Below are positions 43,333 through 52,568 of a DNA stretch of 64,000 nt, piece by piece. Both the position numbers and the translations under genes were made by a program. A model generated the notes under the pieces. It had not been told where the DNA came from. It searched no databases and saw nothing but the letters and a program-made list of their open reading frames with translations. Each line of letters starts with the position of its first letter. The first letter of the stretch is position 1. This stretch comes from Leucobacter sp. 7(1) (GTDB lineage Bacteria > Actinomycetota > Actinomycetes > Actinomycetales > Microbacteriaceae): positions 168,872 through 232,871 of the forward strand of contig NZ_FUID01000026.1 of the NCBI RefSeq assembly GCF_900163635.1. Reading direction: 5' to 3'.

Positions 43333-45761
43333 ACGCCCGGGCACAAGGTGTCCCCGTGACAGCCGGACCGGGCTCACCCCGTGCCAGTGCGGTGCTGTTG
43401 CTCGTGGCGGCGCTCGCGACGCTCACGGGCGCGGCGGCCTGGCCGATCTACCAGACCCCGCGCGTGTGGCTGCTTGTCGGAGTGGCCGCCGCGACGGCGG
43501 CCGCGCTCGTCTGGGCCGGGCAACGGTGGCGCTGGGGCGCGCTCACCGCGGCGGCACTCCTCCTTGGATTCGTGGTGCTCCTTGTGCCGCTCGCGCTCCC
43601 AGATGCTCTGGGCGGGGACCCGCAGCGCCTGCTCCGCGGGCTGGGGGACGGCTTCGGTGCCGTTGCGCTCGGGTGGAAGCAGATCCTCACACTGACCCTG
43701 CCATTGGGCACCTACCAGGCGGTCCTGGTGCCACTGTTGGTGACTGTGTATGGCGCGGTTGCCTGCGCGGTCTGGCTTGCGCGTCGTTCGGCTCGCACCG
43801 CGGTGTGGGCAGCTCTGCCGGCAATCGCCAGCGTGGCGTTCGGCACACTCCTGGGGCCCGCCGAACTCAGCGAGCCTGTCGCCGTGGGCTCCGTGATCAT
43901 CGCGGCCCCGCGGGAGCTTGCCCTGTGGGGTGCGGCCGGGCTGATCATTGCGGTCTGGGTGGGGTGGACCTCCGGTGCGGAGCGTCGAGCCGCCCTGCGC
44001 CTCGGTCGGGGGCCCGGATCCCGCTCGCGGGGTCTGCGTCGCGGGGCAGTGGGTGCCGGGATCGTGCTTGTCGCACTCGCCTCGGGGGCGACACTGGCCC
44101 CCGCGCTCGCGAGCGATCCGCGGATCGTGCCGCGTGATCGGATCGACCCGGTCATTGTGGTCCGAGAGCAGGCGAGTCCGCTCGCGAGCTACCGTGTCTC
44201 GAAGCGTGATGCCGCCCTCACCGAACCACTCTTCACAATCGTGAGCAATGGAGCGCTGCCGAGCCGGTTACGCCTCGCCGTGCTCGATCACTTCGATGGG
44301 GTCGATCTCACCCCCACGGTCGGCACCGGCACCTTTACTCGGTTCCCGAGTGGCGACGCTGTGGCCGAGCCGACTCGCGTCGAAGTGACGATTGACGCGG
44401 GCTATCGCGGGATCTGGCTTCCGCTCGCTTCGAAGCTCGCGGACCCGCCACACTTTGGCGGACCGCGCGCCGCCGAGTTGAGCGATGCGTTCTACCTCGA
44501 CCGCGAGACCGGTGCGGGCATCGTTGTCCCGACGCACGCCGGGCTCCGCGAGGGGGACCGTTTTGTCGCAGAACTCAGTGCAGCACCGGACCCGGTGCTC
44601 GGAGACCGTCCCGCGGTTGACGCTCCGCACATTGACCTCGCCGGACACCCGCAGCTTGATCGTTGGCTCCGGGCCCAGCAGCTCCCGGCGACGGGTTCCG
44701 GGTTCACAGAAGCTATCGAGAGGCTGCGCGAACGGGGATACCTCAGCCACGCGCTGAGCGATGATACGAACCGGGACTGGCTTGACAGTCTTGCCGCGGA
44801 ATTTGGGACGCGGTTTGTCGCAAGCGCGGGTGGCCACTCGACCGCCCGGGTCGAGGAACTGTTTGCTCAGTTGAACGATCAGGAAGACACGGCGGGGGCA
44901 GCGGCCGGGGCCGGCGCATTGGTGGCCGGGGTCGGCGATGATGAGCAGTTTGCCACCGCGGCGATGCTGCTCGCCCAGGCAATGGGGTTCGACGCGCGGG
45001 TGGTGTTGGGTGTGCGGCTCGGCGACGAGGGCGTGCCCGGTGTGCCCGCCTGTGCCGAGACCTGTGCCGGCGAGCACCTTGCCGCGTGGGTCGAGGCGCG
45101 CGGTGCCGACGGGGTGTGGGCGCCGCTCGATGTCACCCCGCAGGCGGTCGCCCCGCCCCGGTCATTGGACGCGGGTGAGCGGCTGCCCGAGTTCCCCACG
45201 GTGCCAGAAGAGCGCGACGCTCCGGAACGCGATCCCGACTTCGGGGCGGGCCTCGGCGACGTTGCGCCGCAGCAGTCAAGAACCGAACGCCCGGACGTTG
45301 AAGCCGTGTCCGTGCTGCGCTGGGTCGGGTGGGGGATCGCCGTTTTGGTGCTGGCCGCGGTCACCGTGATGTTCATACCCGCCGTCAAATGGCTGCGGCG
45401 GCGGTCGCGAAACCGTGCCCGGACCCCGGAGACACGTGTGCTTGGGGCATGGGAGGAATTCCTGGACGCGCACGAAGATGCGGGGACGCCGGGACTGCGG
45501 GCCGTCACACATGCCGGGGTCTCGCGAAGTCGGCGAGATCTAGCCCAGGCCCTCCCCGGTGGCATGGGTATTGCGGATGTGGTCGATCGAGCCGTGTTCG
45601 CACCGGTAGGTCCGAGCGCTGAAGAAGCCGACGCCGTATGGGAAAGTGTGCGTGTAGAAACCCAGCTGCTGCGGTCGACGCAGTCGCGGGGGCAACGCCT
45701 CCGGTCCCGCTTCTCGCTCGCCTCGTTCGGGGTGGGCCGGACGCGAGGAGGAAAACGATGA
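43329..45761 (+). CDS. Transglutaminase-like membrane protein (TgpA type), catalytic residues absent
   Basis: 810 residues. An N-terminal block of about six membrane helices (about 18-255), a large extracytoplasmic region, a transglutaminase-like core and a late TM helix (WVGWGIAVLVLAAVTVMFIP) before a cytoplasmic tail. In the core, the position of the nucleophilic Cys in the usual GxCxxFA motif reads VGDDEQFATAAMLLAQAMGF, and the HAWVE motif reads LAAWVEARG, so Cys and His are both missing while the Asp-containing PLDVTP is kept. It is therefore probably a non-enzymatic relative that works with MoxR and DUF58. Starts in an ATGA overlap. Confidence 0.82.
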   Translation: MNARAQGVPVTAGPGSPRASAVLLLVAALATLTGAAAWPIYQTPRVWLLVGVAAATAAALVWAGQRWRWGALTAAALLLGFVVLLVPLALPDALGGDPQRLLRGLGDGFGAVALGWKQILTLTLPLGTYQAVLVPLLVTVYGAVACAVWLARRSARTAVWAALPAIASVAFGTLLGPAELSEPVAVGSVIIAAPRELALWGAAGLIIAVWVGWTSGAERRAALRLGRGPGSRSRGLRRGAVGAGIVLVALASGATLAPALASDPRIVPRDRIDPVIVVREQASPLASYRVSKRDAALTEPLFTIVSNGALPSRLRLAVLDHFDGVDLTPTVGTGTFTRFPSGDAVAEPTRVEVTIDAGYRGIWLPLASKLADPPHFGGPRAAELSDAFYLDRETGAGIVVPTHAGLREGDRFVAELSAAPDPVLGDRPAVDAPHIDLAGHPQLDRWLRAQQLPATGSGFTEAIERLRERGYLSHALSDDTNRDWLDSLAAEFGTRFVASAGGHSTARVEELFAQLNDQEDTAGAAAGAGALVAGVGDDEQFATAAMLLAQAMGFDARVVLGVRLGDEGVPGVPACAETCAGEHLAAWVEARGADGVWAPLDVTPQAVAPPRSLDAGERLPEFPTVPEERDAPERDPDFGAGLGDVAPQQSRTERPDVEAVSVLRWVGWGIAVLVLAAVTVMFIPAVKWLRRRSRNRARTPETRVLGAWEEFLDAHEDAGTPGLRAVTHAGVSRSRRDLAQALPGGMGIADVVDRAVFAPVGPSAEEADAVWESVRVETQLLRSTQSRGQRLRSRFSLASFGVGRTRGGKR

Positions 45762-46192
45762 CCACCCACGATCCGGAGCAGGCTGCGACGGCCTCGAACT
45801 CCTCTCCCGCCCCGCCGGTAGCCGAACCGAGCGACGCACGCGCCGCGCAGGATCTTGCCGCCCTCATGTTTAAGCCACCTCTCGATCCGGTGCGCCGCAT
45901 CGCGCCGGCGCCCGGGCCGACCCTGGCGCGCCCGCGCCCGGGTCTCTCTCCCAAGCTTCCCCACGTCTCTGGAGCGCGCCCCCTGCCCGCGGCACCAGCT
46001 GTGGTCTCTGAGGCACCCGCGCCCGCCGCCGGTCTTGACAGTGTGCCCGCGGCCGCGCGAGCGGCGCAGCGCTCGGTCATCCGGCACACACGACGGTTCC
46101 GGTGGATCGCCCTCGGGGGAGGGGCTGGAATTCTCGCAGCCGTCGCCGCAGGCGTCTGGGGGCTGAGTCGGCTCGCAGCGTCCTGGTTGTAG
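45758..46192 (+). CDS. Small single-TM protein of the MoxR/FHA cluster
   Basis: 144 residues, no recognised family. Residues 1-105 are Pro/Ala-rich and disordered; a basic stretch (RHTRRFRW) precedes one TM helix (IALGGGAGILAAVAAGVWGL) at the C terminus, so most of the protein is cytoplasmic. It overlaps the preceding gene by ATGA and has GAGGAGG just upstream. Tail-anchored proteins of this sort are often kinase substrates or FHA partners; that is inference, and no Thr-rich motif stands out beyond the N-terminal TTH. Confidence 0.65.
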   Translation: MTTHDPEQAATASNSSPAPPVAEPSDARAAQDLAALMFKPPLDPVRRIAPAPGPTLARPRPGLSPKLPHVSGARPLPAAPAVVSEAPAPAAGLDSVPAAARAAQRSVIRHTRRFRWIALGGGAGILAAVAAGVWGLSRLAASWL

Positions 46193-46297
46193 CGGCGGGG
46201 TGGGGTGCGCCGCGTAGAATACTGAGAGGCGAATGCCGCTTTTTTCGCCACAGGTGGAGCTTCGGGCAGCCGAACAACATGGAATGGTGGTGCACCC

Positions 46298-47851
46298 GTG
46301 AACCTCGATCTCAGCAGTGGAGGATTCGCCGTCCTGGGGGCGATCCTCGGCATCTGGGGGCTCGTCGCGTTTGTGTTCTTCCTGTGGTACCTGTGGGCGC
46401 TTTCGAAACTGTTCCCGTATCTGGGGCTGCCGAGCAGCCACGGCTGGATCCCGCTGTGGAACCAGTGGCAGTTGATCAACCGCGCCGGGCTCCCCGGTTG
46501 GGTCGTCCTGCTCGTTGTCGTTCCTGGACTCGTGGTCGTCGGGATTGTGTTCAGCATCATGGCGGTGCACCGGCTCAACAAGGAATTCGGAAAGGACGCC
46601 TCGTACACGGTGCTGGGTGCGTTCCTGCCCCCGATCTGGGCGATGCTGCTTGCAAGCCACATCTCTGACGGGATGTACGCGGGGGCGAGCGTCTACACGG
46701 GGCAGTCGGCCTTCCCTCCGCTCGCACCGCACCGCTCCGCGTCCGCCTGGCCCGAGCCGGTTGCGCCCGGCGAAGCGCGCCCTGTGGCACCGGGCACACA
46801 GCCCGCAACGGAACACCCGCAGGACCCGCAGGTGGCCGAAAATCCCGCGTGGCAGGGGCTGCCGCCGGTCCCGCAGCTGCCCCCTCCAGGAGTCGCACCT
46901 CCCGCAACTCCCGGCCCGCAGCCAGCGGTGAATCCCCAGGGAGCGGTGACACCTCAGGATCCGCACGCGATGAACGACTGGGGCTTTAGCCGCACGACCG
47001 AGGGCAACTTCGAGCGACTTGCCGCGGAGGAAGTCGCCGCCCGACCCGCTCCGCCGCTCGGGGCGTCCCGTGCCGCGGAGCCGTTTGCCTGGCCCGGGGA
47101 TACCGCCGACCCGCCCCGCGACGCTGCGGCCGAGTACGCGGCACTTCCGAGCGCTGGCCCGAGTGCGGAACCCGTGAGGGCAGCCGACCCCGAGCCGGGG
47201 AGTGAGGCACCGGCACACGTGGCAACTGCCGCAGAGCCGGATGCAGCGGACGTCACACCTGCAGCGGCACTGCCCGTTGCCCCGGAGCCCGCAGAGCGCC
47301 TCGCGCCTGCGGTTCCCGAAGACGCTGGCCCCTCGATTTTCGACCTCGACCCGGTGGCCGCACCGATTGTGTCTGCCGAGCCGGTGCCTGCGCTGCAGGC
47401 ACCGGAGCTGCCGGATCTCGCGCCCGAGACCCCCGTTCCTCCGGTGGAGACGGCGCCGACCGTGGGTGAATGGGATGACAATGTCGACGACCGTACTGTG
47501 GTTGTGTCCGCACCGATCCGATGGGGCCTGGAGCTCCCGGGCGGTGAGGTCCTCGAACTTCTCGGAGACGACCTGATTGTCGGGCGCAAACCGGAGCGGA
47601 TGGACGGGGCAGAATTGCTTTCTCTCGCGGACCCCACGCGTACAGTGTCCAAGTCGCACGCGCGCCTGCGCTTCGATGGTGAGGGGTGGTCGGTGGAGGA
47701 CCTGAACTCCACGAACGGACTCTCCGCCGCCGACGATTCGGGCACCCTGACCCCGCTCGCGCCGGGTCAGGCCCACGCGGTCCCAGAACGGATGGTGCTG
47801 GGTACCCTCGAGGTTCGTGTGCGACCGCTTGAGCGTGGGGAATTGCTGTAA
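46298..47851 (+). CDS. DUF5684-FHA membrane protein
   Basis: 517 residues. About three N-terminal membrane helices with LPSSHGWIPLWNQWQLI and FGKDASYTVLGAFLPPIW (DUF5684-like), a 270-residue Pro/Ala/Glu-rich linker with conserved patches (HAMNDWGFSRTTEG), then an FHA domain (about 405-515) with DLIVGRKPER, VSKSHARLRF and VEDLNSTNGL, the phosphothreonine-binding signature. It probably reads phosphorylation by the kinase at the head of this cluster. GTG start at 46298; the 105-bp gap before it has a -10-like TAGAAT at 46215, so it may have its own promoter. Confidence 0.83.
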   Translation: MNLDLSSGGFAVLGAILGIWGLVAFVFFLWYLWALSKLFPYLGLPSSHGWIPLWNQWQLINRAGLPGWVVLLVVVPGLVVVGIVFSIMAVHRLNKEFGKDASYTVLGAFLPPIWAMLLASHISDGMYAGASVYTGQSAFPPLAPHRSASAWPEPVAPGEARPVAPGTQPATEHPQDPQVAENPAWQGLPPVPQLPPPGVAPPATPGPQPAVNPQGAVTPQDPHAMNDWGFSRTTEGNFERLAAEEVAARPAPPLGASRAAEPFAWPGDTADPPRDAAAEYAALPSAGPSAEPVRAADPEPGSEAPAHVATAAEPDAADVTPAAALPVAPEPAERLAPAVPEDAGPSIFDLDPVAAPIVSAEPVPALQAPELPDLAPETPVPPVETAPTVGEWDDNVDDRTVVVSAPIRWGLELPGGEVLELLGDDLIVGRKPERMDGAELLSLADPTRTVSKSHARLRFDGEGWSVEDLNSTNGLSAADDSGTLTPLAPGQAHAVPERMVLGTLEVRVRPLERGELL

Positions 47852-47891
47852 CTGGATACGGGACACCCTCGCTCCGGGGCGTCGCTGTGAG

Positions 47892-47939
47892 CGAAGCTGA
47901 GTGAACACCCGGCAAATGAGCTGCCCGCACTCAGCTTCG
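47892..47939 (+). terminator. Hairpin after the FHA gene
   Basis: CGAAGCTGAGTG (47892-47903) pairs perfectly with CACTCAGCTTCG (47928-47939), with a 24-base loop and no T tract. It may end the cluster's transcript. Confidence 0.5.
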
Positions 47940-47998
47940 AGCGCGTAGGGTGAGGCCTGTTGGCGTGGTGATGTTCTGCGCCGGGGAAGGGCGTTCGA

Positions 47999-48691
47999 GT
48001 GAAGGTCATTAGCTACAACCTGCGGAAAAATCGCGCGGTCACCGAGATCGCAGCGCTTGCCGAGGATCACGAGATCGACGTGCTGTGTCTGCAGGAGGCT
48101 GAGGCCGTGGCGCTCCCCGCCGAGTTGGGCGAGCTGCGCCTCGTGCACGCCACGGAGCGGAACCGGCTCGGTCTTGCCATGTATGTGCGCGCAGATCGCT
48201 TTGAGACCCGCTCCGCGCACACTTTCCAGCTCAAGAAGTCGCTACACGACAGGCTCCTTGCCCCCGCTCACGAGCGGCTGCTGGGTGCCCGACTCCACGA
48301 CCGCGCCACGAGTCAGGACCTTGTGGTCGCTTCATTCCACGCGGCCCCGTTGACCGCGCTCAATTCCTTGCGGCGGCATCAGATTCACGCCGCTCTCGGT
48401 GAGCTGCGCGCCCTCGGTCCGGGCCTGCCCGCGCTGATGGTGGGCGACTACAACTACCCGGTGTTCAAGGGGCGGCTCGACACCGAGATGCGCGACCACG
48501 GCTACGAACTGAGCCTGAGTGACAAGCGCACGTACACGCGCTACAAGATGTTCCGCGGCCACTTCGACTTCGCCACCTCGATGGGCCTCGATATCGAGAG
48601 CGTGTCCACCCTCGGCCGTGGCCTCTCGGATCATCTCCCGATCCTGATCTCTGCTGGGCTGAGCGCCGAGCGCGCGCCAGTCGCCGCCTAA
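47999..48691 (+). CDS. Endonuclease/exonuclease/phosphatase family protein
   Basis: 230 residues. KVISYNLRKN, LCLQEAEAV (metal Glu), VASFHAAP, MVGDYNYPV (Asp/Asn pair) and GLSDHLPIL (catalytic Asp-His) are the EEP-fold motifs shared by DNase I, AP endonucleases and phosphatases. No signal peptide. The substrate (nucleic acid, phospholipid or phosphoester) cannot be told. GTG start at 47999 with GGGAAGGG about eight bases upstream. Confidence 0.85.
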   Translation: MKVISYNLRKNRAVTEIAALAEDHEIDVLCLQEAEAVALPAELGELRLVHATERNRLGLAMYVRADRFETRSAHTFQLKKSLHDRLLAPAHERLLGARLHDRATSQDLVVASFHAAPLTALNSLRRHQIHAALGELRALGPGLPALMVGDYNYPVFKGRLDTEMRDHGYELSLSDKRTYTRYKMFRGHFDFATSMGLDIESVSTLGRGLSDHLPILISAGLSAERAPVAA

Positions 48692-48700
48692 CGCCCGGCC

Positions 48701-48732
48701 CGTGCCAGCTCACCCTTCAGTGAGCTGGCACG
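48701..48732. terminator. Bidirectional hairpin terminator
   Basis: CGTGCCAGCTCAC (48701-48713) pairs perfectly with GTGAGCTGGCACG (48720-48732) around a 6-base loop, between convergent genes. Confidence 0.75.
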
Positions 48733-48736
48733 CTGC

Positions 48737-51700
48737 TCAGACGGCGGGTGCGAGGCCTGGGTGAGCGGGTGCTGCCTCCACGCGCGTGCGTGGGCCGAAG
48801 AGCACAACGCCCGCGGCGGCAAGGATGAGGAGCGCCGAGCCGAGGAGCATCAGCTGTTCCGCGGTGCTGAGTTCGAATCCGCCGGTTTCGACCGGTGCGG
48901 GAAGGAGCCCGCTGAGCTGGGTGGGGTCCTCATCAACGAGTCCGGCGGGGGCCGCAGACTTCGCGGTGCCGGGCACGACGACCTCGACCCACCCGGCGAA
49001 GGAGTTGTCGGCCGCAGTGAAGGCGAACTGGTACTTGCCGCCGGTGAGGCGTGAGATATCCACGCGGAGTTCGCCGTCACTGTTGGCCCGGATCCAATCG
49101 ATTGCGGTCTGCTGCGGGTAGACGTGGAGGAAGAACCAGTCGCCCGGCTTTGTCTGCGGAATCGTGATGTACGCGATCCCCTCGGCAACTCGCACGGTGA
49201 CGCCGCCGGCGTTCGCCTGTGTCAGCTCCCGCGCCGACCCGACTGGCGGATCTGGTTTCGTCTCGGGCTTCGGTGCGGCCTGGTTCCCAGGCGCCCGTGC
49301 GGCCCCGCCGCCAGAGGATGCGGGCTGCTCGCCACCCGGCGTGTGGGTGGGCTGCACAACCGGGCCAGGCGCGGGAGTGGGCGTATCAGTGGGCTTCACC
49401 GGTGGCTTGACGGGTGGCTTAACGGGCGGGTCCACTGGCGGCGTGACCGGTGGCTTGACGACCGGTGGCTTGACGACCGGCGGCACCGGCAATCCGATCT
49501 CAGGTTCGGGGGCTTGAGAGGCGGCGGGGGCTGCCCAGCGCACGGTGTTGAGGAGCAGCTGCACGCCACCCGGCGACCAGTTGCGGGCGTCGATCGCCGA
49601 GGAGGTGCCGTGGAGCGCAAGGTACGCGTGCCGGTTATTCGCGCGCTGGTCAACTGCGAGCCCGGTGCCGAGAGCCTCGGTGCTCGTGCTCTGGGGCTCG
49701 ACCGAGGTGTCGGTGTACTGCATCACGGTCTCGGCGATCACCGTCGGCGCGGTGCCTCGGAGTGAGTCGAACCAAGCCGCCCACTTGGTGCCCGCGGTCG
49801 CCGAGTTCTGGACGATCACTGATCCCACCCCAAATGCTTCGGGGCTCAGGAGCCCGCCCGCCAGGATCTCGTGATCGGCGGTGACGCGGTAACCAACGCT
49901 GCTTGCGGAGCGGTCGCCAGCCGAGTTCCGGGTGGCCGGGTCGCCGATGGTCCGCTGCAGCGTGGCGATGCCGCTCGCCTCGGAATCGCCGAGATCGAGC
50001 CAGATGATGCCGGATCCCGAGGCGTCCGTCGCCGCAATCGCCGCGTCGATCTGCGCCCGCGACACGGTGCCGGCGGGAGCGTCCCAGAGCACAGCGTCGT
50101 ACGTGCCGAGCTCGGCGGGATCGGCTGGCACCGTGGCGCGGGATTCGGCAACGAAGCCGTTGTCGGCGAGGAGTTCGGCGGTGCTGCCGCCGGAATCACC
50201 GAGCACAAGCACTCGGCTGAGGTCTGCGAGCCGGAACGACACCGTTGTGGTGAGCGCCGCCCGCACTGGCGCGGGGGCCGAGAGTGCCTCGGCTTTGCCC
50301 TCGGCTGCGACGCGCACGCGGTACTCGCCCACGGGCATCGCGTCGAAACGGAATGCGCCGCGCGCGTCCGTTGTGGTGGTGAGTTCGATGCCGGCGATCG
50401 ACACTGCGGCACCGGCCACGGGTGCAGATGTAGCGTGATCCACAACGGTTCCGCTCAACGTCCCGACCGTGATCGGGTCCAGCGGCAGCGAGAGCTCGGT
50501 GAACCCGGTTGCCGCCACGGTCACGACCGCGGTCTGCGCAGTGGTGAATCCGAAGCGCTCGGCCGTCAGGGTGTAGTTTCCGGGGGCGAGTCGGGCGGTG
50601 AAGCGGCCCTGCGCGTCTGTGTTCCAGGTCTCGCCACGGTCACCGTAGCTCACGGTCGCGTTCGCGATGGGGGCACCGGTGCTCGCGTTGACGACCGTGC
50701 CCTTCACACCCGAGTCACCCAACACCGCGCTGATGGCGGCGTGCACATCGATGCGGCCGCTGCCGTAGCCGATGTCGGGGCCCGCTGCGGGATCCGGGTG
50801 CCAGGCGGTGCGCTTGAGCGCATCCTCGATCTCGGTCACGGAGAGCCCGGCCTGCGCGGATCTGATGAGTGCGACGGCACCGGCGACGTGAGGCGTGGCC
50901 ATGGAAGTGCCGCTCGACTCACCGAACTTGCCGCCCGGCATCGCCGAGAACACCTTCACGCCCGGAGCAGAGATATCTGGTTTCACATAGCGTTCGGGCC
51001 ACCCGAACTCCTGCGTGATCGCGCGATCCCAGGTCAGCACACCGCCGCTTGACTGTCCGTCGACGAGATCGTCGGCGTTGGTCATGCCGACCGCAACGGC
51101 GTCGAAGTAGTTGCCGGGGGCGGAGGTTGTGCCCGCTTTGTTGCCAATGGCGACCGCGGGGAAGATTCCCGCATCGCGGACGTTGCGGATCGCGCGTGCC
51201 AGGTCCGGTTCGAAGCCGCTCGAGCCGAGTGACATATTGATGACGTCTGCCGGGCGCCCGGCGGGCGCACCCGTGCCGTCGGTGGGGGCCATGACCCACT
51301 CAAGGGCGGCGAGGATCTTTGCCGCACTGCCGCCGCCGCTCAGGACGTTGGCGGCCATGAGCTCGGCGTCCGGGGCGACGCCAATGCTCGTGCCCGAGGC
51401 GGTGCCTCCGAGTACGGTACCGGCCACGTGGGTGCCGTGCGACCCGGGATCCGTGGGCTTCGTGACCAGGGGCTTCCCGCTCCGGTCAAAGTTGATCCAG
51501 CCGCCGGGGTATGACGGGTCGCCGGTACCGCGGCCCACGAGGCGTGCGCCGATGTCCGGGTGCGTCGCGTCTACTCCAGTGTCAAGGACCGCGACGCGCA
51601 CGCCCTGCCCGCGGGCACCGAAGTCGCGCCACGCGTCGTCTGCCGAGATCTTCTCGATCCCGTAGGTGACGGGGATTTCGGCGGCAGCGAGTGCTTCGGT

Positions 51701-52465
51701 TTCGGCATCAGCCGCGGCAGCTGCAGCATCGGCTGCAGCGACAACCGCAGGGTCGAGCGTGACTTCGTTTGGTAGTGGATCCTCGGGGATGAGGTCGTCG
51801 AGCGGCTCAATCGTAAAGTTCGGGGTGACCTCGATTGCACCGGGGAGCGCCGCGAGTCGGCTGAGCACCCGTTCGCTGGGGGCCGCGGAAACAAGTACCG
51901 CGCTCGTGATCCAAAACCGGTTCAACACTTCGACGGAACCGTCCGCGGTGAGGGCTGAAAGCTCCCGGTCGATGCGGTCCCAGCGCGCCTCCGCGTCACT
52001 TTGCAGTGCCACGGCGGCGAGTTCCGGATCGCCCTGTGCCGCCGGAGCCACGCCGGGATCGGCGAAGTACACGAGGAGTTCCACGCGGCCGGTGTGGTCG
52101 TCGACCCAGGCCTCGCTCGGCGGCTGCTCCGGCGAACCCACCTCGGTGGCCTCCGGGGAGGCAAGCGTGGTCGACGCGGAGTCGCCGATGGGTAGATCGA
52201 GCGCGTTGCGGAATGGGCTCGGCCCTGCGGTGTCAAGATATTCCGTGAGTTCCGGGCTGAGGTGTGCTGCCGCGGTGGTGTCCGGGCTCTCGAGTACCGC
52301 GTTGTGTGCCGCATTCGGCGCGATGTTCCCCGCCGTCGCCTGGTCCGCCGGGAGAGCGAAGCTCAGAGCGAGAACGGCACAAAGGAGCGGGGCAATTGCC
52401 CCGGTTCGGCCGCGCGCGGACCTGGCGCGTGCGGTCCTCGAGGGGCGGGTGGTCTGGTGTGACAT
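48737..52465 (-). CDS. Secreted subtilisin-family (S8) serine protease, iron-regulated
   Basis: About 1,242 residues. Signal peptide (to about residue 45, ADQATA), propeptide-like region, and the S8 domain with catalytic triad D295 (VAVLDTGVDATHPD), H343 (HGTHVAGTVLGG) and S521 (GTSMATPHVAGA). Two carboxypeptidase-regulatory-like beta domains follow (GTVVNASTGAPIANATVSYG, then GTVVDHATSAPVAGAAVSIAG), then a ThuA/glutamine-amidotransferase-like region, a Pro-rich PPVVKPP/PPVKPP linker and a C-terminal TM helix, so it is surface-held. ATG 52465 has CGAGGA just upstream. It is divergent from hmuT across a DtxR box, suggesting release of heme from hemoproteins; this role is inferred. Confidence 0.82.
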   Translation of the reverse strand: MSHQTTRPSRTARARSARGRTGAIAPLLCAVLALSFALPADQATAGNIAPNAAHNAVLESPDTTAAAHLSPELTEYLDTAGPSPFRNALDLPIGDSASTTLASPEATEVGSPEQPPSEAWVDDHTGRVELLVYFADPGVAPAAQGDPELAAVALQSDAEARWDRIDRELSALTADGSVEVLNRFWITSAVLVSAAPSERVLSRLAALPGAIEVTPNFTIEPLDDLIPEDPLPNEVTLDPAVVAAADAAAAAADAETEALAAAEIPVTYGIEKISADDAWRDFGARGQGVRVAVLDTGVDATHPDIGARLVGRGTGDPSYPGGWINFDRSGKPLVTKPTDPGSHGTHVAGTVLGGTASGTSIGVAPDAELMAANVLSGGGSAAKILAALEWVMAPTDGTGAPAGRPADVINMSLGSSGFEPDLARAIRNVRDAGIFPAVAIGNKAGTTSAPGNYFDAVAVGMTNADDLVDGQSSGGVLTWDRAITQEFGWPERYVKPDISAPGVKVFSAMPGGKFGESSGTSMATPHVAGAVALIRSAQAGLSVTEIEDALKRTAWHPDPAAGPDIGYGSGRIDVHAAISAVLGDSGVKGTVVNASTGAPIANATVSYGDRGETWNTDAQGRFTARLAPGNYTLTAERFGFTTAQTAVVTVAATGFTELSLPLDPITVGTLSGTVVDHATSAPVAGAAVSIAGIELTTTTDARGAFRFDAMPVGEYRVRVAAEGKAEALSAPAPVRAALTTTVSFRLADLSRVLVLGDSGGSTAELLADNGFVAESRATVPADPAELGTYDAVLWDAPAGTVSRAQIDAAIAATDASGSGIIWLDLGDSEASGIATLQRTIGDPATRNSAGDRSASSVGYRVTADHEILAGGLLSPEAFGVGSVIVQNSATAGTKWAAWFDSLRGTAPTVIAETVMQYTDTSVEPQSTSTEALGTGLAVDQRANNRHAYLALHGTSSAIDARNWSPGGVQLLLNTVRWAAPAASQAPEPEIGLPVPPVVKPPVVKPPVTPPVDPPVKPPVKPPVKPTDTPTPAPGPVVQPTHTPGGEQPASSGGGAARAPGNQAAPKPETKPDPPVGSARELTQANAGGVTVRVAEGIAYITIPQTKPGDWFFLHVYPQQTAIDWIRANSDGELRVDISRLTGGKYQFAFTAADNSFAGWVEVVVPGTAKSAAPAGLVDEDPTQLSGLLPAPVETGGFELSTAEQLMLLGSALLILAAAGVVLFGPRTRVEAAPAHPGLAPAV

Positions 52466-52517
52466 GAGTCCTCGGAAACTGTCGATGACAACGATGGGGT
52501 GGAACATCTGATGAAGT

Positions 52518-52536
52518 TTAGGTTAGTCTAACCAAA
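52518..52536. promoter_or_regulatory. DtxR/IdeR iron box in the protease-hmuT divergent promoter
   Basis: TTAGGTTAGTCTAACCAAA matches the 19-bp consensus TTAGGTTAGGCTAACCTAA at 17 positions. Overlapping -10-like elements face both ways (TAGTCT on plus, TAGACT on minus), so one bound repressor could silence both the protease and the heme uptake genes when iron is plentiful. Confidence 0.85.
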
Positions 52537-52568
52537 GCTCATTCCCAAAGATCAGATGAAAGTAAGCC

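Noticed and set aside
44879..48220. 1,113-residue open frame on the minus strand
   Set aside because: It runs antisense through the transglutaminase-like, small TM and FHA genes, which have clear domains and ATGA overlaps. The translation is Arg/Pro-rich without recognisable domains, as expected for an antisense frame in GC-rich DNA.
48737..52465. S8 protease as a sortase-anchored protein
   Set aside because: Its C terminus has a TM helix preceded by PVETGG, which is neither LPxTG nor LAxTG, so simple membrane anchoring is more likely.
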